Made by a program: the position numbers and the translations under genes. The notes beneath the pieces are model-generated. The model was not told the DNA's origin, did not search any database, and saw nothing but the letters and a program-made list of their open reading frames with translations. Shown here piece by piece: positions 29,852 to 38,718 of a stretch of 64,000 nt of DNA. The stretch spans positions 372,001-436,000 of the forward strand of contig NZ_JAKRFI010000001.1 of NCBI RefSeq assembly GCF_022348165.1, written 5' to 3'. Numbering within the stretch: position 1 is the stretch's first letter; the number at the start of each line of letters is the position of its first letter. Source of the stretch: Halomonas sp. McH1-25. Lineage in GTDB: Bacteria; Pseudomonadota; Gammaproteobacteria; Pseudomonadales; Halomonadaceae.

Positions 29852-30742
29852 TTACTGCTGCCACTCGCCAAGTTCGACGCGACGGTTCTGGGCACGGCCA
29901 GCTTCCGTCTCGTTGGTGGCGATCGGCTGCTGTTCACCGTAGCCGGTAGCCTGCATGCGGCTGGCGGCGATACCCTGGGAGGTCAGGTAGTCCTTGACGG
30001 CGTTGGCACGACGCTGGGACAGATCCTGGTTGTACGACTCGGAACCGATGGAGTCGGTATAGCCTTCCAGGCGAACGCGGACGTTCTCGTTGGCGCGCAG
30101 CTTCTGGGCGACACCATCGAGGATACGCTCGGCCTGCTGTGTCAGCTGGGCAGAATCGAACTCAAAGGTCACGTCCTGGAGGACTACGTCGGCTTCGCAA
30201 CCCAGTGCATTGACTTCGGCACCGGCCGGCGTGTTCGGGCACTGGTCCATGTAGTCCGGCACGCCGTCGCCATCGGAATCCAGCGGGCAGCCGGAGGCGT
30301 TGACTTCGACACCGGCAGGCGTTCCGGGGCACTCATCCATGTAGTCGGGCACGCCGTCGCCGTCGCTATCGAGCGGACAGCCGCTGGCGTCGACAGCGAC
30401 ACCGGCCGGGGTGTTCGGGCACTGGTCACGGTCGTCGGGTACACCGTCACCATCGCTATCGCCGACCTGAGAGGAGAAATCCGCACACATCAGAGCGCCT
30501 GCGGTAGCACCGGCAACGCTACCCAGCGCTGCACCATCGTCCTCGTCTGAATCGCTGCTGGTGGCGTAACCAATCCCACCCCCGATCAGGCCGCCGGCCA
30601 GGCCGCAAACGAATGGCGACTGGTACCAGGCGTCCTGCTCGCTCCCGTAGGATGAAGTGGACTGGGCGCCGGAGTTGGCGCAGCCCGACAGGCCGACGAC
30701 CAGAGCGGAACCCAGCAACAAGCCAGTGGTTGATTTTTTCAT
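29852..30742 (-). CDS. OmpA-family lipoprotein with three thrombospondin type 3 repeats
   Basis: 296-aa outer-membrane lipoprotein. A signal peptide ends at the lipobox VVGLSGC (Cys21). A glycine-zipper-like segment (about residues 46-85, GLIGGGIGYA and GSVAGATAGAL) follows, then three 30-residue calcium-binding thrombospondin type 3 repeats (95-184) and a C-terminal OmpA peptidoglycan-binding domain (about 190-292, FEFDSAQL, GYTDSIGS, SQRRANAV). It should tether the outer membrane to the cell wall. The ATG at 30742 fits the signal peptide; the frame open to 30814 does not. It stands alone, with its own terminator. Confidence 0.9.
   Translation of the reverse strand: MKKSTTGLLLGSALVVGLSGCANSGAQSTSSYGSEQDAWYQSPFVCGLAGGLIGGGIGYATSSDSDEDDGAALGSVAGATAGALMCADFSSQVGDSDGDGVPDDRDQCPNTPAGVAVDASGCPLDSDGDGVPDYMDECPGTPAGVEVNASGCPLDSDGDGVPDYMDQCPNTPAGAEVNALGCEADVVLQDVTFEFDSAQLTQQAERILDGVAQKLRANENVRVRLEGYTDSIGSESYNQDLSQRRANAVKDYLTSQGIAASRMQATGYGEQQPIATNETEAGRAQNRRVELGEWQQ
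30191..30460 (-). repeat. Three tandem 90-bp TSP3 coding repeats
   Basis: Three in-frame 90-base units within the OmpA-family gene encode near-identical 30-residue modules beginning DSDGDGVPD and containing CP.TPAG and ASG. The acidic DxDGDGxxD loops are calcium-binding. The high similarity of the units makes copy-number change by recombination possible. Confidence 0.85.
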
Positions 30743-31025
30743 GTAAGACTCCTTCTTAACACACAGCGCTAGTCGTAACGTAACGTTACTCAGCAGGACC
30801 CAAAATGGTCCCATCAGGAAATGAGCATCATATGCTCATCCATCCCCCAAAAAGAAAGCACCCGGCGCTCGCCGGCCAAACCGTGCCTTCCCGCAACCGT
30901 TGCATGTGGTAACAACGATATACGGTCCTTCCTATCCTAGCAGCCCTAACCGGGACTGACAGGATAATGACTGGTCATTTCGTCAACTGTAACAGCCGCG
31001 TATAAGGCTGCAGAAACCGAAGGCA

Positions 31026-32174
31026 TTATGCAAGATGGCGACGAACAAGCCCAAGCAATATTCCCACCCCCGTCGTTAGTAACGCATCTGGAAAATCGTA
31101 GCTGGGATGATGTAAGGGATGGCATTCCTCGCCAGCCCCCAACGTAAACATCGCACCATTGGAGACGCTACTCAGGGCCCCGAAATCCTCCGACCAACGA
31201 TGTGGCGACGCCATGCGCGACACTGGCAAGCCCTGTTCGGCAGCCACCTTCTCGATGGTCTGCACCGCCTCTTCGGCATTGACAGTGGCGGAGAAAGCAT
31301 CGCACCAGTCGATCTCGATACCCAACTGCTCCTCATCGGCTTCGGCGCGAACCAAGGCCACGGCCGCTTCGGCAAGGGCACGCATCATGTCGTCACTGGC
31401 AGTACGCAGAGTTGCCATGACTTCCGCCTGGCCGGGCGATGTACCGAATGCGACTTCACCGAGACGCGCATGGATGAGCGTCACCATAACCAGACCATGG
31501 TCGTCGGGCAATTGCTGCGGAAGGCGCTTCAGCCCTTGGAGAATCCGGCACATGGCCATGGCGGGATTGCGCCCCAACTCGGGATGAGCGGCATGGGAAC
31601 ACAAACCATTCAGACGGACGATCATGCCTCGCGACGCACAGGTAAACGTGCCGGCGCAAACCGACACTTCGCCCACGGGTCGTCCGGGAAGGTTATGAAA
31701 GGCATAGACATGATCCGGGCGAATCCGCTCGAATCCCTCGGAGGCCACGATACGCCGCGCCCCTTCGCCCGTCTCTTCCGCCGGCTGAAAAAGGAGCACG
31801 GCCTCTCCGCTTGCAGGACGCTGACGAGCGAGTTGCTGCGCCACGCCAAGCAATACGGCCATGTGCCCATCGTGCCCACAGCTATGCGCGACATGAGCGC
31901 GCCTGGAACGCCATGTTTTATCCCCCTGCTCATCGATGGGCAAGCCATCGAGTTCGGCACGCAGCAGCACGCGCGGACCGGATGCGTTTCCACGAAACAC
32001 GCCCGCCACGCCGTGCCCACCCAGATGGCGTATCACTTCATCGGCACCAGCCTCCTCCAGCCAGCCGGCGACACGTTCGGCCGTTGCCGACTCCTCACCG
32101 GACAGCTCCGGCATGGCATGCAAGTGATGACGCAATTCCATAAGGGAGGTTTCGAGCAATGTCATCAGGGTCAC
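31026..32174 (-). CDS. M20-family amidohydrolase
   Basis: 382-aa metallo-amidohydrolase of the M20D group (hippurate hydrolase/IAA-amino acid hydrolase/N-acyl-amino acid deacylase type). Metal-binding signatures: HSCGHDGHMAVLLG (His, Cys and Asp region), FQPAEETGEGA with the catalytic Glu pair, AFHN and the C-terminal GAGEECHPLHHPSYDFPD. A dimerisation domain lies between about residues 180 and 290. The substrate is unknown. The start is GTG at 32174 or ATG at 32165. It follows the DUF2489 gene after 9-18 bases. Confidence 0.82.
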   Translation of the reverse strand: MTLMTLLETSLMELRHHLHAMPELSGEESATAERVAGWLEEAGADEVIRHLGGHGVAGVFRGNASGPRVLLRAELDGLPIDEQGDKTWRSRRAHVAHSCGHDGHMAVLLGVAQQLARQRPASGEAVLLFQPAEETGEGARRIVASEGFERIRPDHVYAFHNLPGRPVGEVSVCAGTFTCASRGMIVRLNGLCSHAAHPELGRNPAMAMCRILQGLKRLPQQLPDDHGLVMVTLIHARLGEVAFGTSPGQAEVMATLRTASDDMMRALAEAAVALVRAEADEEQLGIEIDWCDAFSATVNAEEAVQTIEKVAAEQGLPVSRMASPHRWSEDFGALSSVSNGAMFTLGAGEECHPLHHPSYDFPDALLTTGVGILLGLVRRHLA

Positions 32175-32183
32175 CGATAATGA

Positions 32184-32651
32184 CTAGTGCAGACTGGACG
32201 GCCAGCGCTGCTTGAAATCCAGGACGGCATGCGCTGCCTGCAGGATACTGTTACGCAGTTCGTCTTCCACCGCCAGGCGTTCGCGATCTTCTTTCATACG
32301 CTCGCGCGGAGACAGCTCTCGACGTGCCGAATGGGTGTGTAGATGGGAGGTGCGCTGGTGCACTTCAGCAAAGACCTGAAACGAGGAACGCGCGACCAGT
32401 GCCGGGTCGATGATCTCAAGCAGTACCTTGCAGCGCAGACTGCCCTCGATCGGATCGACCTGCTCATTGAGCATGGCCTTGGCGATCAGCTCGAGGCTTT
32501 GCAGACAGTTATCGTTGGCGCGCCGGACTTCATCCTTCTTCATCGCCTCGCGACGCTTCACTTCGCGCCACAGCTTCATGGCATAACCGCCCAGGGCAAT
32601 GACCACGATCCCGCCTGCACCCAGCAATAGCCAGGCCACTGTTTCACTCAT
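32184..32651 (-). CDS. DUF2489 membrane-anchored protein
   Basis: 155 aa with one N-terminal membrane helix (residues 5-26) and a cytoplasmic, charged helical part containing NDNCLQSLELIAKAMLNEQVDPIEGSLRCKVLLEIIDP, here cited as motif blocks of the DUF2489 family. Its function is unknown. GAGGAAAG precedes the ATG. It is probably co-transcribed with the amidohydrolase. Confidence 0.72.
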   Translation of the reverse strand: MSETVAWLLLGAGGIVVIALGGYAMKLWREVKRREAMKKDEVRRANDNCLQSLELIAKAMLNEQVDPIEGSLRCKVLLEIIDPALVARSSFQVFAEVHQRTSHLHTHSARRELSPRERMKEDRERLAVEDELRNSILQAAHAVLDFKQRWPSSLH

Positions 32652-32845
32652 TCTTTCCTCGACGATCGTTGGATTGGACGCAGTATACGTGGCCGACTTC
32701 CTTGGCCCAACCCAAGAACGCGTCCTGGCTTTTCCTGTCAGCCCAGCATGGCACAGGACATCAGCCGAACCTTGCGCTCAGTTGAGCTACGGTGTGGTAG
32801 GGTCTGCAGCACTTTGTACTGCACGAAAGGGAGAGGAGATTAGGC

Positions 32846-34306
32846 ATGGAAAACCCGACAAATGCACCCGACGATCAGGACACGCGCCCTTCCACGGCGG
32901 CTCGCGTCGGCTTATGGCTGGGCCCGGCCTGGCTCATGTTGACCTTGGTACTTCCCGCGCCGGCGGGCATGTCCGAGCCGGCCTGGGCGTGTGTCGGTCT
33001 GGCCCTGTTGATGGCAACATGGTGGTCGACCGAGGCCATACCGATTCCTGCCACTTCGCTGCTGCCCTTGGTTCTGGTTCCCGCCCTAGGCATCGGCGAG
33101 CTTTCGTCCACCGCCTCGAATTATGCCAACCCGATCATCTTCCTGTTTCTCGGTGGTTTCCTGATCGGTATCGGCATGCAGCGCTGGAACCTGCATCGGC
33201 GAATCGCGTTGAAGGTGCTGCAGATGGTCGGCCATCAGCCCCGGCGCCAGATTGGCGGTTTCATGATCGCCACCGGTTTTCTCAGCATGTGGGTATCGAA
33301 TACCGCCACCAGCATCATGATGTTGCCCATCGGCATGTCGGTCATTTCTCTGCTGGAAAAAAACGACCCTCAAGAACTCAGCCGATACGCCACGGCGCTG
33401 CTGCTGGCCATCGCCTATGCAGCCAGTATCGGCGGTATCGCTACGCTGATCGGTACGCCTCCCAATGCCCTGCTGGCCGGCTATCTGGCCGAGGACCGGG
33501 GGATCGATATCGGATTCGCCCAGTGGATGATGGTCGGCGTGCCGGTCAGCCTCACCATGATGATCATTGCCTGGTGGTGGCTGACACGTGGCGGCTTCTC
33601 GTTGGGCAGCAACGAAGACAGCGCCACCTTGGTGAAGGGCGAACTCAAGGCATTGGGCACCATCTCGGCGGCGGAACGCCGGGTCGGTGCCATATTCCTG
33701 TTGGCGGCACTGGCCTGGGTCTTTCGTCCGTTGCTTAACGATGTAGGCATCGCCTGGCTCAACGACACGAGCATCGCCATCGCCGCCGGCCTTGCCCTGT
33801 TCTTGATTCCCAGTGGCAACGAAAAAGGCGTACGCCTGCTCGACTGGGAGCGTGCCCAGGGATTGCCGTGGGGCGTTCTGTTGCTGTTCGGTGGCGGCCT
33901 GGCGCTGGCCGGCTCGATCAAGAACTCGGGACTGGCGGAGTGGATCGCGAATCAGTTGGCCGTGTTCGGCGCCCTGCCGCTGATTCTGCTGATCGGCATC
34001 GTGGTGCTGGTCATCATCTTCCTGACCGAAGTCACCTCCAACACGGCCACGGCCGCCGCGTTTTTGCCGTTGCTGGGCGCACTGGCCCTGTCGCTGGACG
34101 TTTCACCGCTACTGATCACCGTGCCGGCAGCCATTGCCGCCAGCTGCGCCTTCATGATGCCGGTGGCGACTCCGCCCAACGCCATCGTTTTCGCCACGGG
34201 TCACATGAAGATTCAGTCGATGATTCGTGCCGGTTTTTTTCTCAACCTGGCCGGCACCGTGGTGGTTACCCTGTTGGTTTATATGCTGGTTGGCGCTTTC
34301 TGGTAA
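32846..34306 (+). CDS. SLC13/DASS-family sodium-coupled anion transporter
   Basis: 486-aa divalent anion:Na+ symporter of the SdcS/VcINDY type, probably for C4-dicarboxylates. The two conserved SNT/clip motifs are visible: WVSNTATSIMMLP near residue 150 and TEVTSNTATAAAFLP near residue 395. MPVATPPNAIVFATG near the C-terminus is also typical. GAGAGGAG lies seven bases before the ATG. A clear terminator follows, so it is probably monocistronic. Confidence 0.9.
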   Translation: MENPTNAPDDQDTRPSTAARVGLWLGPAWLMLTLVLPAPAGMSEPAWACVGLALLMATWWSTEAIPIPATSLLPLVLVPALGIGELSSTASNYANPIIFLFLGGFLIGIGMQRWNLHRRIALKVLQMVGHQPRRQIGGFMIATGFLSMWVSNTATSIMMLPIGMSVISLLEKNDPQELSRYATALLLAIAYAASIGGIATLIGTPPNALLAGYLAEDRGIDIGFAQWMMVGVPVSLTMMIIAWWWLTRGGFSLGSNEDSATLVKGELKALGTISAAERRVGAIFLLAALAWVFRPLLNDVGIAWLNDTSIAIAAGLALFLIPSGNEKGVRLLDWERAQGLPWGVLLLFGGGLALAGSIKNSGLAEWIANQLAVFGALPLILLIGIVVLVIIFLTEVTSNTATAAAFLPLLGALALSLDVSPLLITVPAAIAASCAFMMPVATPPNAIVFATGHMKIQSMIRAGFFLNLAGTVVVTLLVYMLVGAFW

Positions 34307-34324
34307 CCATGCTTCGCTTTGTCC

Positions 34325-34351
34325 GAAAGCCGCCGCTTCAAGGCGGCTTTC
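34325..34351 (+). terminator. Terminator after the SLC13-type transporter
   Basis: GAAAGCCGCC and its complement flank a seven-base loop. The convergent ctaB gene ends at 34368, so this hairpin may serve both directions. Confidence 0.75.
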
Positions 34352-34367
34352 TCGTTCATGGCGGGCT

Positions 34368-35279
34368 TCAGCCTGGCAGTGCGGCATAGTGATCGAGTAA
34401 CAGCAACGCAAAGACGCCCAGAATATAGCGAATGGAGAACCAGAACGCCGCGAGTGGCGCCTTGTCGTCCCTGGCCCGCCAGACTCGCCAATTCCACTGC
34501 ATGAAGCGTGCATTGAGCGCCATGATACCGATCAAATAGACGGCACCGGCCATCCCGGTGGCATACGGTAACAGCGTGACCGCCACGGTCAGCCAGCCAT
34601 ACAGCCAGACCTGCAAACGCGTGAATGCATCGCCATGAGTTACCGGCAGCATCGGTACGTTGGCACGTGCGTACTCCTCCCGCTTATGAATGGCCAGGGC
34701 CCAGAAATGTGGTGGCGTCCAGGCGAAGACGATCAGCACCAACAGCAGCGCCTCGGGGTCGACGCTACCACTCACCGAGGTCCAACCCAGCAGCGGCGGC
34801 GCTGCTCCGGCCAGGCCACCGATCGTGATGTTCTGAGGCGTGGCCCGCTTCAGGAAGGCGGTATAGATGAGTGCATAGCCAATGAGCGAGGCCAGGGTGA
34901 GCCAAGCGGTCAATGGATTGACCTGCCAGGCCAGCAGGCCAACCCCAACCGTCGAAAGCAGCGAGGCCCATCCAAGAGCCAACGCTGTCGGCAATCGCCG
35001 CGACGCCACCGGCCGCCTTGCGGTCCTCACCATGAGTGCATCGAGACGCCGATCCAGTACATGATTGAAAGCCGCCGCACCGGAGGCCGCCAAGCCGATA
35101 CCCAGCAGCCCGAACACAACGGCACCGCTCGGCGGCAGGCCCGGTACGGACAATGCCATCCCGACGGCTGCGCACACCAGCATGACCACCACGACGCGTG
35201 GCTTGCCGATCTCGACCAGGTCGCGCCATTGCCATGGCGATAACACTACCTGGGATTCAGCCACTGCTGCATCACGCAT
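34368..35279 (-). CDS. ctaB: Protohaem IX farnesyltransferase
   Basis: UbiA-family prenyltransferase that converts haem B to haem O for the oxidase. 303 aa with about eight or nine helices; the Asp-rich motif NHVLDRRLDALMVRTARRP (DxxxD type) and the second, less acidic loop mark the family. GAGGAG sits seven bases before the ATG. It overlaps the ctaA stop by eight bases and is the last gene of the oxidase operon. Confidence 0.93.
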   Translation of the reverse strand: MRDAAVAESQVVLSPWQWRDLVEIGKPRVVVVMLVCAAVGMALSVPGLPPSGAVVFGLLGIGLAASGAAAFNHVLDRRLDALMVRTARRPVASRRLPTALALGWASLLSTVGVGLLAWQVNPLTAWLTLASLIGYALIYTAFLKRATPQNITIGGLAGAAPPLLGWTSVSGSVDPEALLLVLIVFAWTPPHFWALAIHKREEYARANVPMLPVTHGDAFTRLQVWLYGWLTVAVTLLPYATGMAGAVYLIGIMALNARFMQWNWRVWRARDDKAPLAAFWFSIRYILGVFALLLLDHYAALPG

Positions 35280-36336
35280 TGACCCACTCCTCTTCCGGAT
35301 CGGTTCCCGACGGTCGTGGCGCCAGGCCGCGCGACAAGCTGGTCACCCGCCAGACCGCGGCCGTCATCGCCAACACCAGCAAGGCCGCACCCGCGGTATG
35401 CGCCAGCGCCAAGCCGAGCGGCAACCAAAACAGCACATTGGCGATTCCCAACCCAGCCTGGAGCGCATAGGCTGCCATCGCCAGACCCAGAAACGGTCGT
35501 ACGTCGACGTCGTGGCGGTAGCGCCACAACAACACCACCAATGCCCCGCCTAGTAGCACCGCCCCGAGACGGTGCGCCATATGAATGGCCGTCCGGGCTT
35601 CGGCATGCAGCTTGCCATGCAAATAGCTGGGGCCAATCGACTGAGTCAAATGAAAGCCTTCGCCCCAGTCCATCGCCGGCCACCATTGTCCATTGCACGA
35701 GGGAATGCCCTGGCAGGCGATGCCGGCATAATTGCTCGAGGTCCAGCCACCCAGCATTAACTGCCCGGCCAGCACTGCAATCGCAAACAGCCACAGCCCA
35801 CCAGGCCGGGACAATCTTGCCATCCTCGCAGACCACCATGGCTGCGAGACGATCTCGCGCTGGCGCAGATGAAGCCACAGGAACAGCAGCATGATGGTCA
35901 TGCCGCCGATGAGATGCAGCGTGACGACCTGGGGCCAGAGACGCAGCGTTACCGTGAAGGCACCGAATGCCCCCTGCAGCATGATCAGTGCCAGCAACGC
36001 CAGGCTGATACGGACGGGATAGCCGGGCACGTGACGCAGCCGCCAGGCAAGCCAGGCAAGCCCGACGACCAGCAGGCCAAGCCCACCGGCCAGGTAGCGA
36101 TGGACCATCTCGAACCAGGCCTTGCCGGCATCGAGTGGCGCATGAGGAAAACGGGCCAACGCCGTAGCGCTGTCGGGCACCACCATGTGACCGTAACATC
36201 CAGGCCAGTCGGGACATCCCAGACCGGCATCCTCCAACCGTGTCCAGGCCCCCATCAGGATCACGCCAAACGTCACTATCACGCCCAACAGACTCAAGGC
36301 CTTGGCCAGACGCATTCTGGCTTGCACAGCTTCCAT
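35272..36336 (-). CDS. ctaA: Haem A synthase (COX15/CtaA)
   Basis: 354-aa integral membrane enzyme that oxidises haem O to haem A. Eight helices are visible. The His ligands lie in EMVHRYLAGGLG-type MVHRYLAG, TLHLIGG, QSIGPSYLHGKLHAEAR and HMAHRLGAVLL segments. Cysteine pairs between helices (LGCPDWPGCYG and CQGIPSCNG) match the extracytoplasmic loops of the family. A GAGGAG Shine-Dalgarno precedes the ATG. Confidence 0.93.
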   Translation of the reverse strand: MEAVQARMRLAKALSLLGVIVTFGVILMGAWTRLEDAGLGCPDWPGCYGHMVVPDSATALARFPHAPLDAGKAWFEMVHRYLAGGLGLLVVGLAWLAWRLRHVPGYPVRISLALLALIMLQGAFGAFTVTLRLWPQVVTLHLIGGMTIMLLFLWLHLRQREIVSQPWWSARMARLSRPGGLWLFAIAVLAGQLMLGGWTSSNYAGIACQGIPSCNGQWWPAMDWGEGFHLTQSIGPSYLHGKLHAEARTAIHMAHRLGAVLLGGALVVLLWRYRHDVDVRPFLGLAMAAYALQAGLGIANVLFWLPLGLALAHTAGAALLVLAMTAAVWRVTSLSRGLAPRPSGTDPEEEWVNA

Positions 36337-36390
36337 TGCTGTCGCTCCTCTTCAGTCGTCTTCCCTGTCGTTCATTAGCTCCTGTGCAAC

Positions 36391-36927
36391 TCACTCCCTG
36401 ATGGCCAGGGCTGGCTGCGGGTTCATCTTCAGTAGGTGGCGCAAGTCTTCCAACACATCCTCGGCTGCGTGATGCGGACGGTAGCCCAGCACCACACGAC
36501 CATCAGGATCGATCAACCACAATGCCTCCTCACGGCTCCAGGCAGGGCGAACGCGCCATTGATTACGCACTTCCCCCGGCAAAGCATCGGCCTGGCCACC
36601 CAAGCGCACCCGGGTCAGACGAGGCGCCTCTCGGCCCAGCGCACGGTGCAAGCGCCACCAGCGATCGGCAACGGCCGGGCAATCGACATTGCAGTCATAG
36701 GCCAATACCCAGTCGAACGTCCCCCTCGTCGACACCGGCGCAGCCAAGGGCCACGTCTGGAGGTTGGGTACGGCAGGCATCAACCGCCCATGGGCGACGC
36801 GCTCTGCGGGAATCCCTACACGCCATTCGATCATGCTCCAGGCTATGATGAGCGGCGCCACGAAAAGTCCGATCAGTGCCAGCAGCTTGAGTCGCTGCCT
36901 GTCAGCATGTGCGATACGCAGTGTCAT
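36391..36927 (-). CDS. Cytochrome oxidase-associated hypothetical protein
   Basis: 178-aa protein with one N-terminal membrane helix (about residues 14-32) and an extracytoplasmic domain, present at this place in many cox operons of marine gammaproteobacteria. The domain has a thioredoxin-like order (FDWVLAYDCNVDCPAVADRWW with CNVDC, then EALWLIDPDGRVVLGYRP), reminiscent of SCO proteins, so a copper or thiol role in oxidase assembly is plausible but unproven. Its ATG overlaps the SURF1 stop (ATGA). Confidence 0.65.
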   Translation of the reverse strand: MTLRIAHADRQRLKLLALIGLFVAPLIIAWSMIEWRVGIPAERVAHGRLMPAVPNLQTWPLAAPVSTRGTFDWVLAYDCNVDCPAVADRWWRLHRALGREAPRLTRVRLGGQADALPGEVRNQWRVRPAWSREEALWLIDPDGRVVLGYRPHHAAEDVLEDLRHLLKMNPQPALAIRE

Positions 36928-37631
36928 GGCGTGTTTCTCCAAGGTGGCCGAGACGAAACATGCCGCTTGCCGAACCACATCACCGCTGCAGCGGCAACCG
37001 CGAGCAACCACCATTGCACGGCATAGGCCACATGGCGCTCCGGCGGCATCACGTTTGGCGTCCACCAGGGGGCAAACGCGCCTTCGCCTCCGCCTTGGTG
37101 CAACCAACCAGCGTAGGCAAAGCGAGACGCACCTTGCCAGGCATCCAGCTCGATACGTTGCAGCCATTGCCCTTCCTGATTGGGACCAAACAGGGGCGAT
37201 GCGTCACTGGCGCCCTGCCATTGCCCGGTGATTTCTACCGGGCCGGTCGGGGTGTCTACGTCAGGGTCCCGCCGGTAGGGTCCAATGGGTACGAAGCCCC
37301 GCTCGATCAGCCACCAGCGCCCTTGGCTATCTTCCAAGGGCGTCAGTACGGCCACCCCGATCTGCCCCTCACGGACCCGATTGTCGAGAAACCGGGTTTG
37401 TTGTGGCAGGAAGCGACCTTGCAGGGAAATTTGCGCCCCCTCGGGCGGCGGTCGCTGCGGCATGAACAGCACCGGCGCCTCGGCCAGCGCGGCCAGATGG
37501 CCCCGTTTCTCCTCGGCCCGCTGCCATTGCCACACCCCCAGGCAAAGGCCCAGCACGACAATCAGGCTCCAGCCCCCCCACCAGAGGCCTTGCCACTTGA
37601 CGCCGCCTGCAGGTTTGCTTGAACTGCACAT
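36924..37631 (-). CDS. SURF1-family oxidase assembly protein
   Basis: 235-aa SURF1/Shy1 homologue assisting haem A insertion into subunit I. Two membrane helices at the ends (about residues 16-36 and 207-225) flank an extracytoplasmic domain; GVWQWQRAEEK, RFLDNR, WLIERGFVP and HVAYAVQWWLLA are family blocks. The start is uncertain: the ATG at 37631 has only a weak Shine-Dalgarno, and an ATG at 37655 would overlap the divergent DUF2909 gene start. Confidence 0.85.
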   Translation of the reverse strand: MCSSSKPAGGVKWQGLWWGGWSLIVVLGLCLGVWQWQRAEEKRGHLAALAEAPVLFMPQRPPPEGAQISLQGRFLPQQTRFLDNRVREGQIGVAVLTPLEDSQGRWWLIERGFVPIGPYRRDPDVDTPTGPVEITGQWQGASDASPLFGPNQEGQWLQRIELDAWQGASRFAYAGWLHQGGGEGAFAPWWTPNVMPPERHVAYAVQWWLLAVAAAAVMWFGKRHVSSRPPWRNTP

Positions 37632-37653
37632 GACCACGTTGCGAGAACCTCCC

Positions 37654-37851
37654 ATGATCAAAGTCCTGATTGCCGTCGTGTTTCTTGCCATGCTCACCAG
37701 CCTGCTGGTCGGTGCCGGCTTCCTGTTGCGTGACGACAGTCGGTCGCGACGCCTACTGGCCTCGCTCAAGGTCCGAGTTACCCTGGCCGTCGTGCTGGTC
37801 GCCCTGCTGGTCTACGGCTTCTATTTCGGTGGACTGGCCAGCTCGGCTTGA
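37654..37851 (+). CDS. DUF2909 twin-helix membrane protein
   Basis: 65-aa protein with two membrane helices (about residues 3-25 and 40-62) separated by the loop RDDSRSRRLLASLKVRV, the DUF2909 pattern. Family members accompany cytochrome oxidase operons; the function is unknown. It is the only rightward gene inside the leftward oxidase cluster, squeezed between the SURF1 start (divergent) and the coxC stop (convergent, six bases away), so it needs its own promoter or is read from antisense transcription. Confidence 0.78.
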   Translation: MIKVLIAVVFLAMLTSLLVGAGFLLRDDSRSRRLLASLKVRVTLAVVLVALLVYGFYFGGLASSA

Positions 37852-37857
37852 GTGGGT

Positions 37858-38718
37858 TCAAAAGACGTACACGAACAGAAACAGCCCGACCCAAACCACA
37901 TCGACGAAGTGCCAGTACCAGGCCGCCGCCTCGAATCCGAAGTGATTGTCGGCAGTGAAATGGCCGCGCCGCAGCCGCCAGAGCATGACGATGAGTATCG
38001 TGGCGCCAACCGTGACATGGGCGCCATGAAAGCCTGTCAGCAGAAAGAAGGTCGCCCCATAGATACCGGCCTGCAGCGTAATGCCCAGATGATGATAGGC
38101 TTCGTAGTACTCCAGCCCCTGCACGATCAGAAAGCAGATACCCAGGACTATGGTCACCGCCAGGCAATTGCGGGCACTGTCGCGGTAGCCCTCCTTCAGC
38201 CCCTCGTGGGCGATCGTCAGGGTGATGCTGGACACCACCAGAAACAGCGTATTGACCAATGGGAGTTGCCAAGGATCGGCCACTTCACGCGGCCCGGCCA
38301 CACTGCTGTCGGGCGGATTCATGAGCGGCCAGCTGGCCACGAAATCGGGCCACAACAGGGCACTGACGCCTTTGGCACCCTCGCCATCGAGCCAGGGCAC
38401 GGCAAACACCCGAATGTAGAAAAGCGCACCGAAGAAGGCGGCAAAGAACATCACTTCCGAGAAAATGAACCAGCCCATCCCCCAGCGGAAGGAGCGATCC
38501 ATCTGTTCATCGTAGAGTCCGCTCTGCGACTCCCTGACCACGTCGCGAAACCACAGCGCCATCGCCGTGACGATCGCAAGCGCCCCCAGAACGATCAGAT
38601 AACCGGCCCGGTCGAAGACCAGCCAGATGCCCGTGCCGATCATGAACAGCCCCAGCGCCAGCCCGGTCAGTACCGGCCACTTGCTGCTGGCGGGAACGTA
38701 GTAGCTGCCTCCACTCAT
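37858..38718 (-). CDS. coxC: Cytochrome c oxidase subunit III
   Basis: 286-aa seven-helix subunit III of an aa3-type oxidase. Signatures: SKWPVLTGLALGLFMIG, the WFRDVVRESQSGLYDEQMDR segment read as blocks, EVMFFAAFFGALFY and FHGAHVTVGATIL near the C-terminus, where conserved His and Glu sit. Its ATG overlaps the cox11 stop by four bases. Confidence 0.93.
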   Translation of the reverse strand: MSGGSYYVPASSKWPVLTGLALGLFMIGTGIWLVFDRAGYLIVLGALAIVTAMALWFRDVVRESQSGLYDEQMDRSFRWGMGWFIFSEVMFFAAFFGALFYIRVFAVPWLDGEGAKGVSALLWPDFVASWPLMNPPDSSVAGPREVADPWQLPLVNTLFLVVSSITLTIAHEGLKEGYRDSARNCLAVTIVLGICFLIVQGLEYYEAYHHLGITLQAGIYGATFFLLTGFHGAHVTVGATILIVMLWRLRRGHFTADNHFGFEAAAWYWHFVDVVWVGLFLFVYVF

